Positions 7,645-16,022 are shown, counted from the first letter of the stretch. The stretch is DNA of 16,345 nt from Peptostreptococcaceae bacterium (GCA_029983575.1 JASBZE010000035.1:1-16345); one strand, 5' to 3'. Numbers and translations: made by a program. The notes: generated by a model not told the origin, from the letters alone.

Positions 7645-7673
7645 ATTATATTACCTATGATATAAAAAATCAA
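7645..7673 (-). promoter_or_regulatory. Sigma-A-type promoter of the cggR-gapA-pgk-tpiA-gpmI-eno operon
   Basis: TTGATT (7668-7673) and a perfect TATAAT (7645-7650) are separated by exactly 17 bases on the minus strand. Predicted start near 7638, giving a cggR leader of about 114 bases that begins in the candidate CggR operator. Confidence 0.8.
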
Positions 7674-7722
7674 GTCTTTTTCATAAATTTTTATAGTTTT
7701 TTTCTATATTTCCTCTTTTGAA

Positions 7723-7760
7723 TAGATTATTTATCTTTTTTTATTAGACTATTTATCTTT
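7723..7760. repeat. 16-bp direct repeat upstream of the cggR promoter
   Basis: TAGATTATTTATCTTT (7723-7738) and TAGACTATTTATCTTT (7745-7760) differ at one base and start 22 bp apart, about two DNA turns. They lie 50-87 bases upstream of the cggR -35, between that promoter and the terminator of the surface-protein gene. Possible binding site for a second regulator; AT-rich chance similarity is not excluded. Confidence 0.5.
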
Positions 7761-7764
7761 AAAT

Positions 7765-7798
7765 AAAGAAAAAGACGGGAAAACCCGCCTTTTTCTTT
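7765..7798 (-). terminator. Strong Rho-independent terminator of the surface-protein gene
   Basis: A 15-bp stem (arms 7765-7779 and 7784-7798, one G-U pair on the minus strand) with a 4-base loop; the inner part is GC-rich (GGCGGG/CCCGTC) and the outer part is A-run against T-run, giving TTTTTCTTTATTT at the 3' end. It starts 20 bases after the stop codon and insulates the glycolytic operon from the giant upstream gene. Confidence 0.92.
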
Positions 7799-7818
7799 AC
7801 TTATTGCCGTCTTAGATT

Positions 7819-10800
7819 TTATTTGCTTAGTAGCTGATCGATAATTGAATCTGGAAGTAAGCTCCTTCCTCCTATCGCTACCACGCTTGCTATCTCAGAA
7901 TTCTGCACGTAATCAATCACTGACTTAGGTGCTTGTTCATTTTTAACTAATAGTATAGGCTGATCCTTTAGTCCACCAACTGGTGATATAACTAACGCAT
8001 CTGCAAATACCTCTCCATTAGCTATAAATGCTTCCTCAGATTTTGCAAACTTAGACTTAGCTATTGCCACTGCAGTTTCATATCTATCTCTTCCTGACAT
8101 TCTCTCTAATGTCTTAGGTAACATCGATTCCGCCTTAGAAGATACTGTACTTAGTCCTCCTGCAATGTACACTGAATTTATATCTAAGTCTTTAACTGCC
8201 TTCTTAACTGAATCAGTAACTACGTCCTTTTTAACAAGTAGAATTGGTAGACCTTCTCTAGCTGCAAATGGTCCTACAGCTAGTGCGTCAGGGAATACTT
8301 CACCACTAGCTATTACCGCTTGATGTTTCTTTCCTGTTATGCCAACCACTCTTCTAGCCACTGCTTCAGATGTAGCATATCTATCTCTACCGGCAATTCT
8401 CTCTACACTCTTGTCTGAGTCAAACTCTTTTAATGCTTCTCTTACTGCATTTGATACAGATGTTTCTCCTCCGACAATTATCATCTCTTTAGCTCCAAGT
8501 CTTCTAATTTCTTCTTTAACTCTATTATCTAACTCATCTGTCTTAGTTAGAAGTATTGGAGCTTTTAGAAGTTTAGAAAGTACTGATGCTGTCATTGAGT
8601 CTGGGAATAAGTCATTTCTAACGATTATAACAGTGTCAGCTTTTCCAAAGTACTTCTTAGAAATTTCTATAGCTGTTTCTATTCTGTCATTTCCGCTTAC
8701 CCTTCCTCCGTTACCTGGTGTTGGTTTTGGTGTTGGTGTTGGAGTGTATGTTCCTCCTGAACCTCCGCCAGATGGTTTTGTAACTACTACATTAGTATTT
8801 ACTTTATCGCTTGTTCCATCAGGGTATGTAACCTTAATTATTACTGGAACAGTTCCCGGTTTAGTTGTATCAGGTTTTACCGGCTTACCTTCATTATCAA
8901 CAAACTCATAAGTAGTATTTGTTGGTAAATCCTTGCCATTCGCTATTCCGTCCTTAGCATTTGGAGTTTCTCCAACTTTAACATCTATATTCTTTGGTTG
9001 TGGCTCATATTTTTCACTGTCATCAACCTTTAATATTGTTTGTTTAGTTGTTGTTGGATTCTTTCCTTCTTCAGTGTAAGTAGCTGTTATTTCCTTACCT
9101 GGAGTCATATCCGCATTTTCAGGAACATTTACAGTTACTGTACCGTCTTCTCCTGGCTTAACTGGTCCTACTACTATAGTATTTCCATCTTTTCCAGGGA
9201 ATGTTACAACAACATCTCCATTAGTTCCCTTAGGTACTTTTACAACTACATCCTTATCAGTTTCTTTCACTGGGTTTAATTCAGGAGTAGCTGAGTCAGT
9301 CTTACCTTCCTCTGTAACACTTACACTTACTATTGAACTGCCTTTTGAACCATCATTGTAATTAACTGTAACTGGAATATTTATTACATTTTCTGTCTCC
9401 TCTGCAGGAATTGTGTAAGTCACTACGCCAGTATTTGGATCTATTGTAGCTCCCTTATCCTTCCACTCTTGAGGTATGTCGAATGTTGTATTTTCAGGTG
9501 CAGTAGTTGCATCGCCCTTCTTGTTTGTAAACTTAGGTTCGCCAGATTTGAACTCTTTACCCTTTATACCTTTTACAGTATCATATGAAACATTGTGTTC
9601 ATCTGATAGCTTCTTAGATTCAACTTTTACAGGATCTGAAGGATCTTTATCCTTTTCTTTTTGATTTACATAAACATCTGTAGGATTCTTTCCGTCTGGC
9701 AATTTATCCTTAGGAATTTCAAAGTTTCCATCGTCTCCTACTGTTGTAGTTATTGGTTTATTGTCCTTACCATTGATTGGATTACCATCCTTATCAACAA
9801 CTGTTATTGTTGATCCTGGAGTTCCTGTACCTGTTATCTTGTCATCATCTTTTCCTACTGGGTTAACAGTTGGATCTTCAGATTTCTTAGCATCTTCCTT
9901 AGTAGCCTTAGCTGTTATAGTAGCCTTCTTAGCAGCATCGCCAGTCTTTCCTTCTATTAGCTTATCTACCTTATCAGTTAATGCTAGTTTAGTATCTCCA
10001 CTATACCATGCTGGGTCTTTGTATCCCTTAGCTGGAGTAGCTGCTACTTCTTTTGCTACATCATTTATAGTGATATTTCTACCTAGTTTTACATCGTAAA
10101 CAGTCTTAGCACCATCTTTAAATGTAACAGTATCATCTTTTCCTAATGTTACCCTTACATATCCTGCAGGTACCTCTGAATTAGGATCCTCAACTGGTAT
10201 TATATCCTTAGCATTTGTAGCTTTAGCTGTAATAGTTTCAGCTGCAGTTATAACACCTGCTGCATCTACTACAGAATTATCAGCCTTGTACCATTTAACG
10301 TCTTTGTAGTCATTAGATACTGGCTCAGCGTTAACTTTTGAATAAACATCAGCATATCTTACTTTTGCGTCTATCTTAACGTCATAAGTAGTTACTGCAT
10401 TATCATCAAATTTAACAGTTGCATCCTTAGCAAGTGTAATCCTTGCATAACCTTTTGGAATATCAGTCTTATCTGGATTAGGAACTGGAACTATATCTCC
10501 AAGTTTCTCTTCAACTGTAATAGTTGCATCAGAAGTAAGTGATGAACCGTCAGGGAAATTCGCTTTTACTTTTACCTTAACATCTCCCTCAGTATCTGTA
10601 TTAACTTTTGTCAATACATGTCCACTTTCATCAACATATTGATAAGTTGTTTCTTCTGGATATTGATCAGGGTTAAACACTGATTTTATTGCAACTGGTT
10701 GTACACCCTTATTAACTGTTTGTTTTTTAGTTTTTAATTCTCTAAACTGAGTTGCAAATGTAGGTGTACCAAATGCTTTTATTGTCTTTCCGTCTTCAGG

Positions 10801-13800
10801 TTTGTCAGCATCTTTAACTACAGTTTCTCCATCTTTCCAAATAATAGGAAGTTTGTAACCATCTTTTGGTTGAAGTGTTCCTGCTTTTGTAAAGATGTCT
10901 GAATATCTTACACTTCCGTCACCTTTTACTTGGTAAACTTTCTTAAATGGATTAACTGATGTTTCATCATTTACTAATGTTACCTTTACATATCCTTCTG
11001 GATTTGGTGTATCAGGTTTATCTGTAATGTCTATGATTGAATCTTTTGGTATAACAGTTATTGTAGTCTCTACCAACTTAGTTGATTTGTCAGGGAATGT
11101 AACTAGTACTTTTGCCGGTTTTTCTCCAACAGTGTTTGTATCAACTTTTGCTTCAGTCTTTCCGTCATCTCCTACAAACTTATAAGTTGTTTCAGCTGGC
11201 ATTTTATCAGTATTGCCAATTGAGTTCTTAGCTTCTGGAGTATCTCCTTGAACTACTTTTTGAACTTTTGCAGTTGGATTATATACACTAGCATCAACAG
11301 GAGTTGCTTTTGGTGTTAAAACTATTAATGTTTTTTCAACTTCGTCTCCCTTTAGAGCCTTATCAGTTGGAGTAGTTTCTTTAGACTCTCTTGACCATTT
11401 GATTGGCTCTTTATGATTTTCAGCTGGTGTTGCCCCTGATCTATTAGTAATATCAGCATATATTGCTTTAGAGCCTAACTTAACATCAACAGCTACTACT
11501 CTACCGTCAGTAGGATATACAACTGTTTTATCGTCTTCGAATTTAAATCTTACATATCCATCTGGTATTTCAGAATTAGGATCTGTAACATCTATTAGCT
11601 CTTCTTTTGGTACTACCTTGATATTTGCATCAACTATTTCAGAACTCTTGTCAGGGTAAGTTACTTTTACCTTAACTGGTATAGTTCCAACTGTATCTGT
11701 ATTTGGAGTAATTTTTTTACCTTTATTGTCAACAAATTCATAAGTTGTTTTATCTGGTAGTTGTTCTTTATTTCCTATAGAATTTTTTGCTTCAGGTTCT
11801 TCTCCTTGTTTTACTGTTTGCTCAACTGGTGTTGGAGCGTAAGTATCTTTATCTAGAGCAGTTGCATCTGCAGTGATTGTAGTTGCATTAGTTGGATATG
11901 AAGTCATTTCTACAGGAACATTGTCAACTGTCCATACAAGAGGCTCTTTACCTTTAGTATCATCTATTGTGATAGTTGTCTTAGAGCCTTGTTTAGTTAT
12001 TTCAGCGATTATATCTGAATATCTTACAGTACCGTCTTTTCTAACATCATAAGTTGTTACACCTTCTAATATCTTTATCTTATCGCCTTTAGCTATTGTT
12101 ACCCTTGTATATCCTGCTGGTACATCAGGTTTAGCATCAGGATTTGGTACTGGAATTATATTTTCAATAAGTTTAGTTTGAAGTGTGAATGTATTATCCT
12201 TGCTTGGTCCAAAAGTAAATCCATCGGCATTTATATCTGGATTCCAAACAGGTTCAGCCACTTCATACCTGTTGTCCTTAACCTTATAGTTTGATGGAAT
12301 TATAATTCCATTTTCTTTGGCTACAGCTAGAGAAATATTGTCGTTATCGTCAACTTCTCCGTCACCATTAAAGTCTTTTAGAACATATTTAGATGTGTAT
12401 GTTCCTACTTCTTTATCATTAATTATTAAAACAGAGTGGTCGTCTGCTTTAAATGTTATTGGATAATAGTTGCCTTCTTGTCCATCTGGCACAGTATCAG
12501 TAACTCTAGGGATGATATTTACATCACCTTTTATTACATCACTATTTCCAAACATATCCTCAACTGTGATATTAGCTTCACCCTTATAGTCTGCAAGAGG
12601 TGTTCCTGAAATAGTAGCATTTGTATTGCCATCAGTATGATTTATCCTAAGACCATTTGGACCTTCTCTTCTAGTTATCTTAGTTCCAGAATCGTCATTA
12701 AATGCAAAACTGATGTCGTCTATTTTCTTTCCAACAGCTCCATTTACTGCTGGAAGCTTTCCATCTTGTGATTTAACGCTAGGAGCTGTAATATCCACTT
12801 TTACACCTCTAGTTGATGCTTTACCACCTTGAGATATTGCAGTTTCAGGTTTCTCAGTAACTGTTTGGACGCTTGAAGTTACCATAGGATCTTTTCCAGG
12901 TTCTGTAACCTTAATAAATACTTCCTTGCCTTCAGTTAAGCCGGCTTTAGGAACTTCAAATGCAATAATGCCAAATTCATTTGCAGTTACTTCTTCAGTT
13001 CCTGCTATCTTATCGCCATTCTCATCTACAAGTTCATATTTAGTATTAGAAGGAACTACATTAATAGGAGCGTCATTTACAATTTCTTGATATGGAGTCG
13101 CTTCTATTTTTATCTTATCTTGTTTATCGCTTCTTACTTGTTTAATATCCTTAGGCAGTCTTGATTCATTTTCTACAACTGTCATTGATGCCTTAGAAGA
13201 TTTTGCATTGTCTTTAACAGCTACAGCAGTTAAGTTATCTCCAACACCTAAATCAAAAGTAGGCTTTAATACAAGAGTCTTGTCATTTGATTTTGCGTCA
13301 TCTACTATGAATCCATTATCTACTGGAATTGTCCACTTACCATTGCTATAAGTTGCGTCAAAAGTTACTTTATCTGTTCCTACAGGAGTAAATACTAATT
13401 CTAGTTTTTCAACAGGTGTTTCAGTAGCTATCTTAAGCTCTTTTGCACCTTTCTTAGCTTGTTCAATTTTTGGAGTTGCAACTGTTACTTTTTTGTTAGT
13501 TACATCTATTTTATATCCATTAGTATCGAAGTAACCAATTTTTTCTCCCTTAGATCCATCTAATGGATGTGGATCTTTTTCAACTCCATTTACAATATGA
13601 ACCCTGTGAGTAGCTGCTGTGAAAGTATCAACTTCAGTTCCACCTTGTTTTGGAATCTGAACTGATTGTTCCTTTCTAGTCGGAATATGATTTTGTCCAG
13701 GAACAGCAGGAACTATATTGATATTATAAGTTGACCAAGTTGTGTTTTTAGCGTTGTATGCATCTACCATCTTATCATTTACAAGCTCTACAGCCAAATA

Positions 13801-15981
13801 GGAGATTCTCTTACCTGTCTTGTCATAAGATGGGAGATTAGTCCACTCAATTCCATCAGCATTATTTGGATTATATACCTTTGGTTTTGCATCTTTTACC
13901 GGTTCATAAGTTGCAAGATCTGTAACAACTTCACTGCCAAATGAACCTACAGCCGGTCTTGAAATTAAACCGAATTTAAGCTTAGAGGTGTCATAGCCAC
14001 TAGCTTCAAGTTTTGATTTGTTTTCATCTAACCAAGTCTTACTTATTTTAACAGTGAAAGGATCTTTCCAAACTGCATAAAGATCATATCCTTGATCATT
14101 TGCAGGAAGTTTGTAGTCACTACCATCTCTTAAATATATATCAGTTAGCGATGTCTGAGAAAGTTTTGATTCATCTACTAGAGCATTTTTATCTGGTTGA
14201 GTCGCATTAGGATTAGTTGACCAACCTACGAAATACTTGTTGTTTTGTTGATAATCTTCACTGTCTGCTAATCTTGTAAGAGTTACCTTTCCATCGTCTG
14301 GATTTGTAACTGAAACTACTGTAATATTCTTGTCATCTTTATCTAAATTTCTATGAAGTTTAATCTTAGGTGCTGGATCTGCTAAGAATTGATCAGCATC
14401 TATAATTTTACCATCTATTACTAATCTTGTAGTGTATATTTCCTTTTTATCAAGGTTTGTTGGAACTTGGAATGTCACTGCATTGGCTTCTTTCAAACTA
14501 TTAACATTATTTGTTTGAACTATCGTATCGCTACTATCAACCCAAACTATTTTTGTTGTATGTCCTGGAAGGAAAGTAGCCTTAACTTCGATTTGAGCTC
14601 TATCTCCTGCCTTAGCAGAAGTCGCATCTGTCATTCCAAAGTTTGTAATATCTATTGTTGACTCATATGGGTTAGAAACTAGTGCATGGTGCAAGTTATA
14701 AATACCATTTTGCACTGTATGAACAGCCATTGAACCATTATAATCGCTTGAATTATAAAATCCTGGAATTGGATAATGGTTGATAACATTTAGTGGTTCA
14801 TTGTTCGGTCCAACAACAAATTGATATAAATATTTTCTGTTAATTTCGGCGTCAAATCTTGCAGCATATCTAGCAATGTTTCCATCCTTAGACATAACAA
14901 CTGGAGCTTCTACTGTTTGAAGAATATACTCAGGATGTGCTTTTAATATTTCTTCCATCTTCTTAGTTCTAGTTCCAGCTGCAACATCATCGCCTAGGCT
15001 CTTCATAGCAGTGGCACCTTCAGATGAAAGGGCTGATGTTATAACTCTAATCCCTTTTAAACCGTCATCAATAGAATTTTGCAAAACATTAGGTTCACCA
15101 GTTGAAGTTGGGAATCCTACTGCTCCCTCTTTAGTTTCCCACCAAACAGCACCGGTAATTGTGTTGTCTGGTCTTTTTAGTACGCCTGTAGTAGCTCCAG
15201 GTTCTACCATACCTAGAGGACCAGTTCTATCAATTTTATATCTCCAATATTTTTTTCCGGTTTTATCTGTATACTCAGAAGCAGATTTTTTTGCTACCAT
15301 TAGTTCTACTTTAGGCATCTCATAAACAAATACAGCTGTTTTTGATACATTCGAACCAGCAAGTACAAAGGCACCTCCAGCACTTTCTACCCAACCATAA
15401 AAACCTACTTGTCCGCCTGGAGCTTGTCTTGATGTGACATACTCATTCCCAGCTGGTGAATATTGTCCTTCAGGGGCCCATAGTCTGAACTTTTGTCCAG
15501 ATGTAGTATTAAAATTAAGCTTGTGAACTTTTCCTAATACATCAGTGAAAGTTAGCTTCTCTCTACTAAATCCATACCAACCACCTTCTCGTTGATCTGT
15601 TGTATAGGTAGTTGTTGAATAAATAGGACTCATAGCCCCATCAGAATCCATCCATTGAAGGTAAATTATAGTATTGTCAGGAAGAGGGTCTCTATTTATT
15701 GCAGTTGAAAAGTCATTACCTGTCATAGTAAAGGCTCTACCGGATATTCCTTTATATGAGGTATGTACTGCATCTTCTTGCACTCTCGGTCTACCTGTAC
15801 CATCCTTAATTGGCGTACCCTTCTTATCATGTCCCACTAGTAGCGGGGCACTTTTTTTGCCACTAACACTAACATTATTCTCTTCAGCATAAGAAGTAGT
15901 GTCGAAAAAATTATACTGAAAAACACCTAATGCCATTGCAAATGATAAAACTAGTGACAATATTTTTTTGTGAAATCGCAT
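7819..15981 (-). CDS. Giant secreted surface protein with Rib/YPDG-type repeats and three cell-wall-binding type 2 repeats
   Basis: Predicted adhesin-like surface protein of 2720 residues. It starts at ATG 15981 (AAGGAGA, 6 bases upstream) with a Sec signal peptide (MRFHKK, hydrophobic core, likely cut after SYA32). Regions in order: unassigned aromatic-rich N-terminal region (33-438); beta-rich segment (439-538); InlB/Listeria-Bacteroides-like repeat ending in YAVW (539-638); Ig-like segments (about 640-1060); putative Ig domain with an EF-hand-like insertion (1063-1273; loop D1203-D1214); three alternating module A/Rib pairs, then two more module A copies (1274-2035); Ig-like and long-Rib-like domains (2036-2324); a last Rib domain with YPDG (2325-2402); Gly/Thr/Pro linker (2403-2426); three cell-wall-binding repeats (2427-2720). 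There is no LPXTG motif, so attachment is probably non-covalent. I noticed no cysteine in the mature chain. A longer start at 16053 lacks a good ribosome site. Ligand unknown. Confidence 0.92.
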   Translation of the reverse strand: MRFHKKILSLVLSFAMALGVFQYNFFDTTSYAEENNVSVSGKKSAPLLVGHDKKGTPIKDGTGRPRVQEDAVHTSYKGISGRAFTMTGNDFSTAINRDPLPDNTIIYLQWMDSDGAMSPIYSTTTYTTDQREGGWYGFSREKLTFTDVLGKVHKLNFNTTSGQKFRLWAPEGQYSPAGNEYVTSRQAPGGQVGFYGWVESAGGAFVLAGSNVSKTAVFVYEMPKVELMVAKKSASEYTDKTGKKYWRYKIDRTGPLGMVEPGATTGVLKRPDNTITGAVWWETKEGAVGFPTSTGEPNVLQNSIDDGLKGIRVITSALSSEGATAMKSLGDDVAAGTRTKKMEEILKAHPEYILQTVEAPVVMSKDGNIARYAARFDAEINRKYLYQFVVGPNNEPLNVINHYPIPGFYNSSDYNGSMAVHTVQNGIYNLHHALVSNPYESTIDITNFGMTDATSAKAGDRAQIEVKATFLPGHTTKIVWVDSSDTIVQTNNVNSLKEANAVTFQVPTNLDKKEIYTTRLVIDGKIIDADQFLADPAPKIKLHRNLDKDDKNITVVSVTNPDDGKVTLTRLADSEDYQQNNKYFVGWSTNPNATQPDKNALVDESKLSQTSLTDIYLRDGSDYKLPANDQGYDLYAVWKDPFTVKISKTWLDENKSKLEASGYDTSKLKFGLISRPAVGSFGSEVVTDLATYEPVKDAKPKVYNPNNADGIEWTNLPSYDKTGKRISYLAVELVNDKMVDAYNAKNTTWSTYNINIVPAVPGQNHIPTRKEQSVQIPKQGGTEVDTFTAATHRVHIVNGVEKDPHPLDGSKGEKIGYFDTNGYKIDVTNKKVTVATPKIEQAKKGAKELKIATETPVEKLELVFTPVGTDKVTFDATYSNGKWTIPVDNGFIVDDAKSNDKTLVLKPTFDLGVGDNLTAVAVKDNAKSSKASMTVVENESRLPKDIKQVRSDKQDKIKIEATPYQEIVNDAPINVVPSNTKYELVDENGDKIAGTEEVTANEFGIIAFEVPKAGLTEGKEVFIKVTEPGKDPMVTSSVQTVTEKPETAISQGGKASTRGVKVDITAPSVKSQDGKLPAVNGAVGKKIDDISFAFNDDSGTKITRREGPNGLRINHTDGNTNATISGTPLADYKGEANITVEDMFGNSDVIKGDVNIIPRVTDTVPDGQEGNYYPITFKADDHSVLIINDKEVGTYTSKYVLKDFNGDGEVDDNDNISLAVAKENGIIIPSNYKVKDNRYEVAEPVWNPDINADGFTFGPSKDNTFTLQTKLIENIIPVPNPDAKPDVPAGYTRVTIAKGDKIKILEGVTTYDVRKDGTVRYSDIIAEITKQGSKTTITIDDTKGKEPLVWTVDNVPVEMTSYPTNATTITADATALDKDTYAPTPVEQTVKQGEEPEAKNSIGNKEQLPDKTTYEFVDNKGKKITPNTDTVGTIPVKVKVTYPDKSSEIVDANIKVVPKEELIDVTDPNSEIPDGYVRFKFEDDKTVVYPTDGRVVAVDVKLGSKAIYADITNRSGATPAENHKEPIKWSRESKETTPTDKALKGDEVEKTLIVLTPKATPVDASVYNPTAKVQKVVQGDTPEAKNSIGNTDKMPAETTYKFVGDDGKTEAKVDTNTVGEKPAKVLVTFPDKSTKLVETTITVIPKDSIIDITDKPDTPNPEGYVKVTLVNDETSVNPFKKVYQVKGDGSVRYSDIFTKAGTLQPKDGYKLPIIWKDGETVVKDADKPEDGKTIKAFGTPTFATQFRELKTKKQTVNKGVQPVAIKSVFNPDQYPEETTYQYVDESGHVLTKVNTDTEGDVKVKVKANFPDGSSLTSDATITVEEKLGDIVPVPNPDKTDIPKGYARITLAKDATVKFDDNAVTTYDVKIDAKVRYADVYSKVNAEPVSNDYKDVKWYKADNSVVDAAGVITAAETITAKATNAKDIIPVEDPNSEVPAGYVRVTLGKDDTVTFKDGAKTVYDVKLGRNITINDVAKEVAATPAKGYKDPAWYSGDTKLALTDKVDKLIEGKTGDAAKKATITAKATKEDAKKSEDPTVNPVGKDDDKITGTGTPGSTITVVDKDGNPINGKDNKPITTTVGDDGNFEIPKDKLPDGKNPTDVYVNQKEKDKDPSDPVKVESKKLSDEHNVSYDTVKGIKGKEFKSGEPKFTNKKGDATTAPENTTFDIPQEWKDKGATIDPNTGVVTYTIPAEETENVINIPVTVNYNDGSKGSSIVSVSVTEEGKTDSATPELNPVKETDKDVVVKVPKGTNGDVVVTFPGKDGNTIVVGPVKPGEDGTVTVNVPENADMTPGKEITATYTEEGKNPTTTKQTILKVDDSEKYEPQPKNIDVKVGETPNAKDGIANGKDLPTNTTYEFVDNEGKPVKPDTTKPGTVPVIIKVTYPDGTSDKVNTNVVVTKPSGGGSGGTYTPTPTPKPTPGNGGRVSGNDRIETAIEISKKYFGKADTVIIVRNDLFPDSMTASVLSKLLKAPILLTKTDELDNRVKEEIRRLGAKEMIIVGGETSVSNAVREALKEFDSDKSVERIAGRDRYATSEAVARRVVGITGKKHQAVIASGEVFPDALAVGPFAAREGLPILLVKKDVVTDSVKKAVKDLDINSVYIAGGLSTVSSKAESMLPKTLERMSGRDRYETAVAIAKSKFAKSEEAFIANGEVFADALVISPVGGLKDQPILLVKNEQAPKSVIDYVQNSEIASVVAIGGRSLLPDSIIDQLLSK
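7822..8703 (-). repeat. Three cell-wall-binding type 2 repeats (surface-protein anchor)
   Basis: Residues 2427-2524, 2526-2623 and 2626-2720 form three units of about 98-100 residues. Each opens with R(I/V/M)(S/A)G-(N/R)DR-(I/Y) followed by a helix, then an FPD(S/A) or FADA motif, PILL(T/V)K, and (I/A)(V/A/I)GG. This is the pattern of the CW_binding_2 family used by Clostridium difficile Cwp proteins, where three copies form a trimeric unit that binds an anionic wall polymer. Three copies is therefore a complete anchor. Confidence 0.92.
8716..8743 (-). repeat. Hexanucleotide repeat encoding the Thr-Pro linker before the anchor
   Basis: The minus strand reads near-perfect CCAACA units (one CCAAAA) encoding PTPTPKPTP inside a Gly/Ser/Thr/Pro linker (residues 2403-2426). 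The unit is six bases, so gain or loss of copies keeps the frame. It probably acts as a flexible spacer through the cell wall. Confidence 0.7.
9877..12162 (-). repeat. Protein repeat array: (module A + Rib) x3, then module A x2
   Basis: Residues 1274-2035. Module A (about 97-110 residues; starts 1274, 1462, 1649, 1829, 1926) has the consensus (D/N)I-P-(V/I)-x-(D/N)P, then P-x-GY-x-(R/K)-(V/I/F), a Y/V-x-VK strand, a Y-x-D(I/V) strand, and a Trp near (K/P)-x-W. Rib domains (starts 1381, 1567, 1746) carry QxVxxG, PEAKNSIGN or related, TTYxFV and (Y/F)PD(K/G)S. The nucleotide sequences of the copies differ clearly even where the peptide PEAKNSIGN is identical, so the array is old rather than a recent tandem amplification. 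Confidence 0.85.
12340..12375 (-). other. EF-hand/dockerin-like calcium-binding loop inside the surface protein
   Basis: Residues 1203-1214 read DFNGDGEVDDND. Positions 1, 3, 5, 9 and 12 are acidic or Asn, with Gly at position 6, matching the Ca2+ loop pattern of type I dockerins and excalibur-type motifs. Only one loop is visible, so it is not a full dockerin. It more likely stabilises the surrounding beta domain in calcium-rich surroundings. Confidence 0.6.
14668..15885 (-). other. Unassigned N-terminal region of the mature surface protein
   Basis: Residues 33-438, about 406 residues. It is richer in aromatic residues (YLQWMD, GGWYGF, RLWAPEGQYSP, VGFYGWVE, YWRYKIDR, GAVWWETKEG, YQFVVGP) than the repeat stalk and shows no internal repeats. 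Its position at the exposed tip suggests a folded ligand-binding domain. I do not recognise a family with confidence. Confidence 0.55.
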
Positions 15982-16005
15982 ATTATTTCTCCTTTCGAAT
16001 AAATA

Positions 16006-16022
16006 TTTGCCACACTGGCAAA
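16006..16022 (-). repeat. Perfect inverted repeat just upstream of the surface-protein ribosome site
   Basis: TTTGCCA-CAC-TGGCAAA, a 7-bp perfect palindrome with a 3-base centre, ending 11 bases before the Shine-Dalgarno sequence of the surface-protein gene. It could be a small hairpin in the mRNA 5' of the ribosome site or a dyad for a DNA-binding regulator. No T-run follows on the coding strand, so it is not a terminator. Confidence 0.6.

Noticed and set aside
7151..7645. Plus-strand 164-residue frame antisense to cggR
   Set aside because: Covers the cggR coding sequence and its promoter/operator; the product is a Ser/Leu/Ile-rich shadow without recognisable motifs.
8339..8911. Plus-strand 190-residue frame opposite the anchor region of the surface protein
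   Set aside because: Antisense to well-supported CW_binding_2 repeats and the Thr-Pro linker; its own GVGFGVGVG stretch is just the complement of that linker repeat.
9877..12162. Recent tandem DNA duplication or CRISPR-like array
   Set aside because: Repeats are at the protein level; the underlying nucleotides are clearly diverged and there are no short identical repeats with unique spacers.
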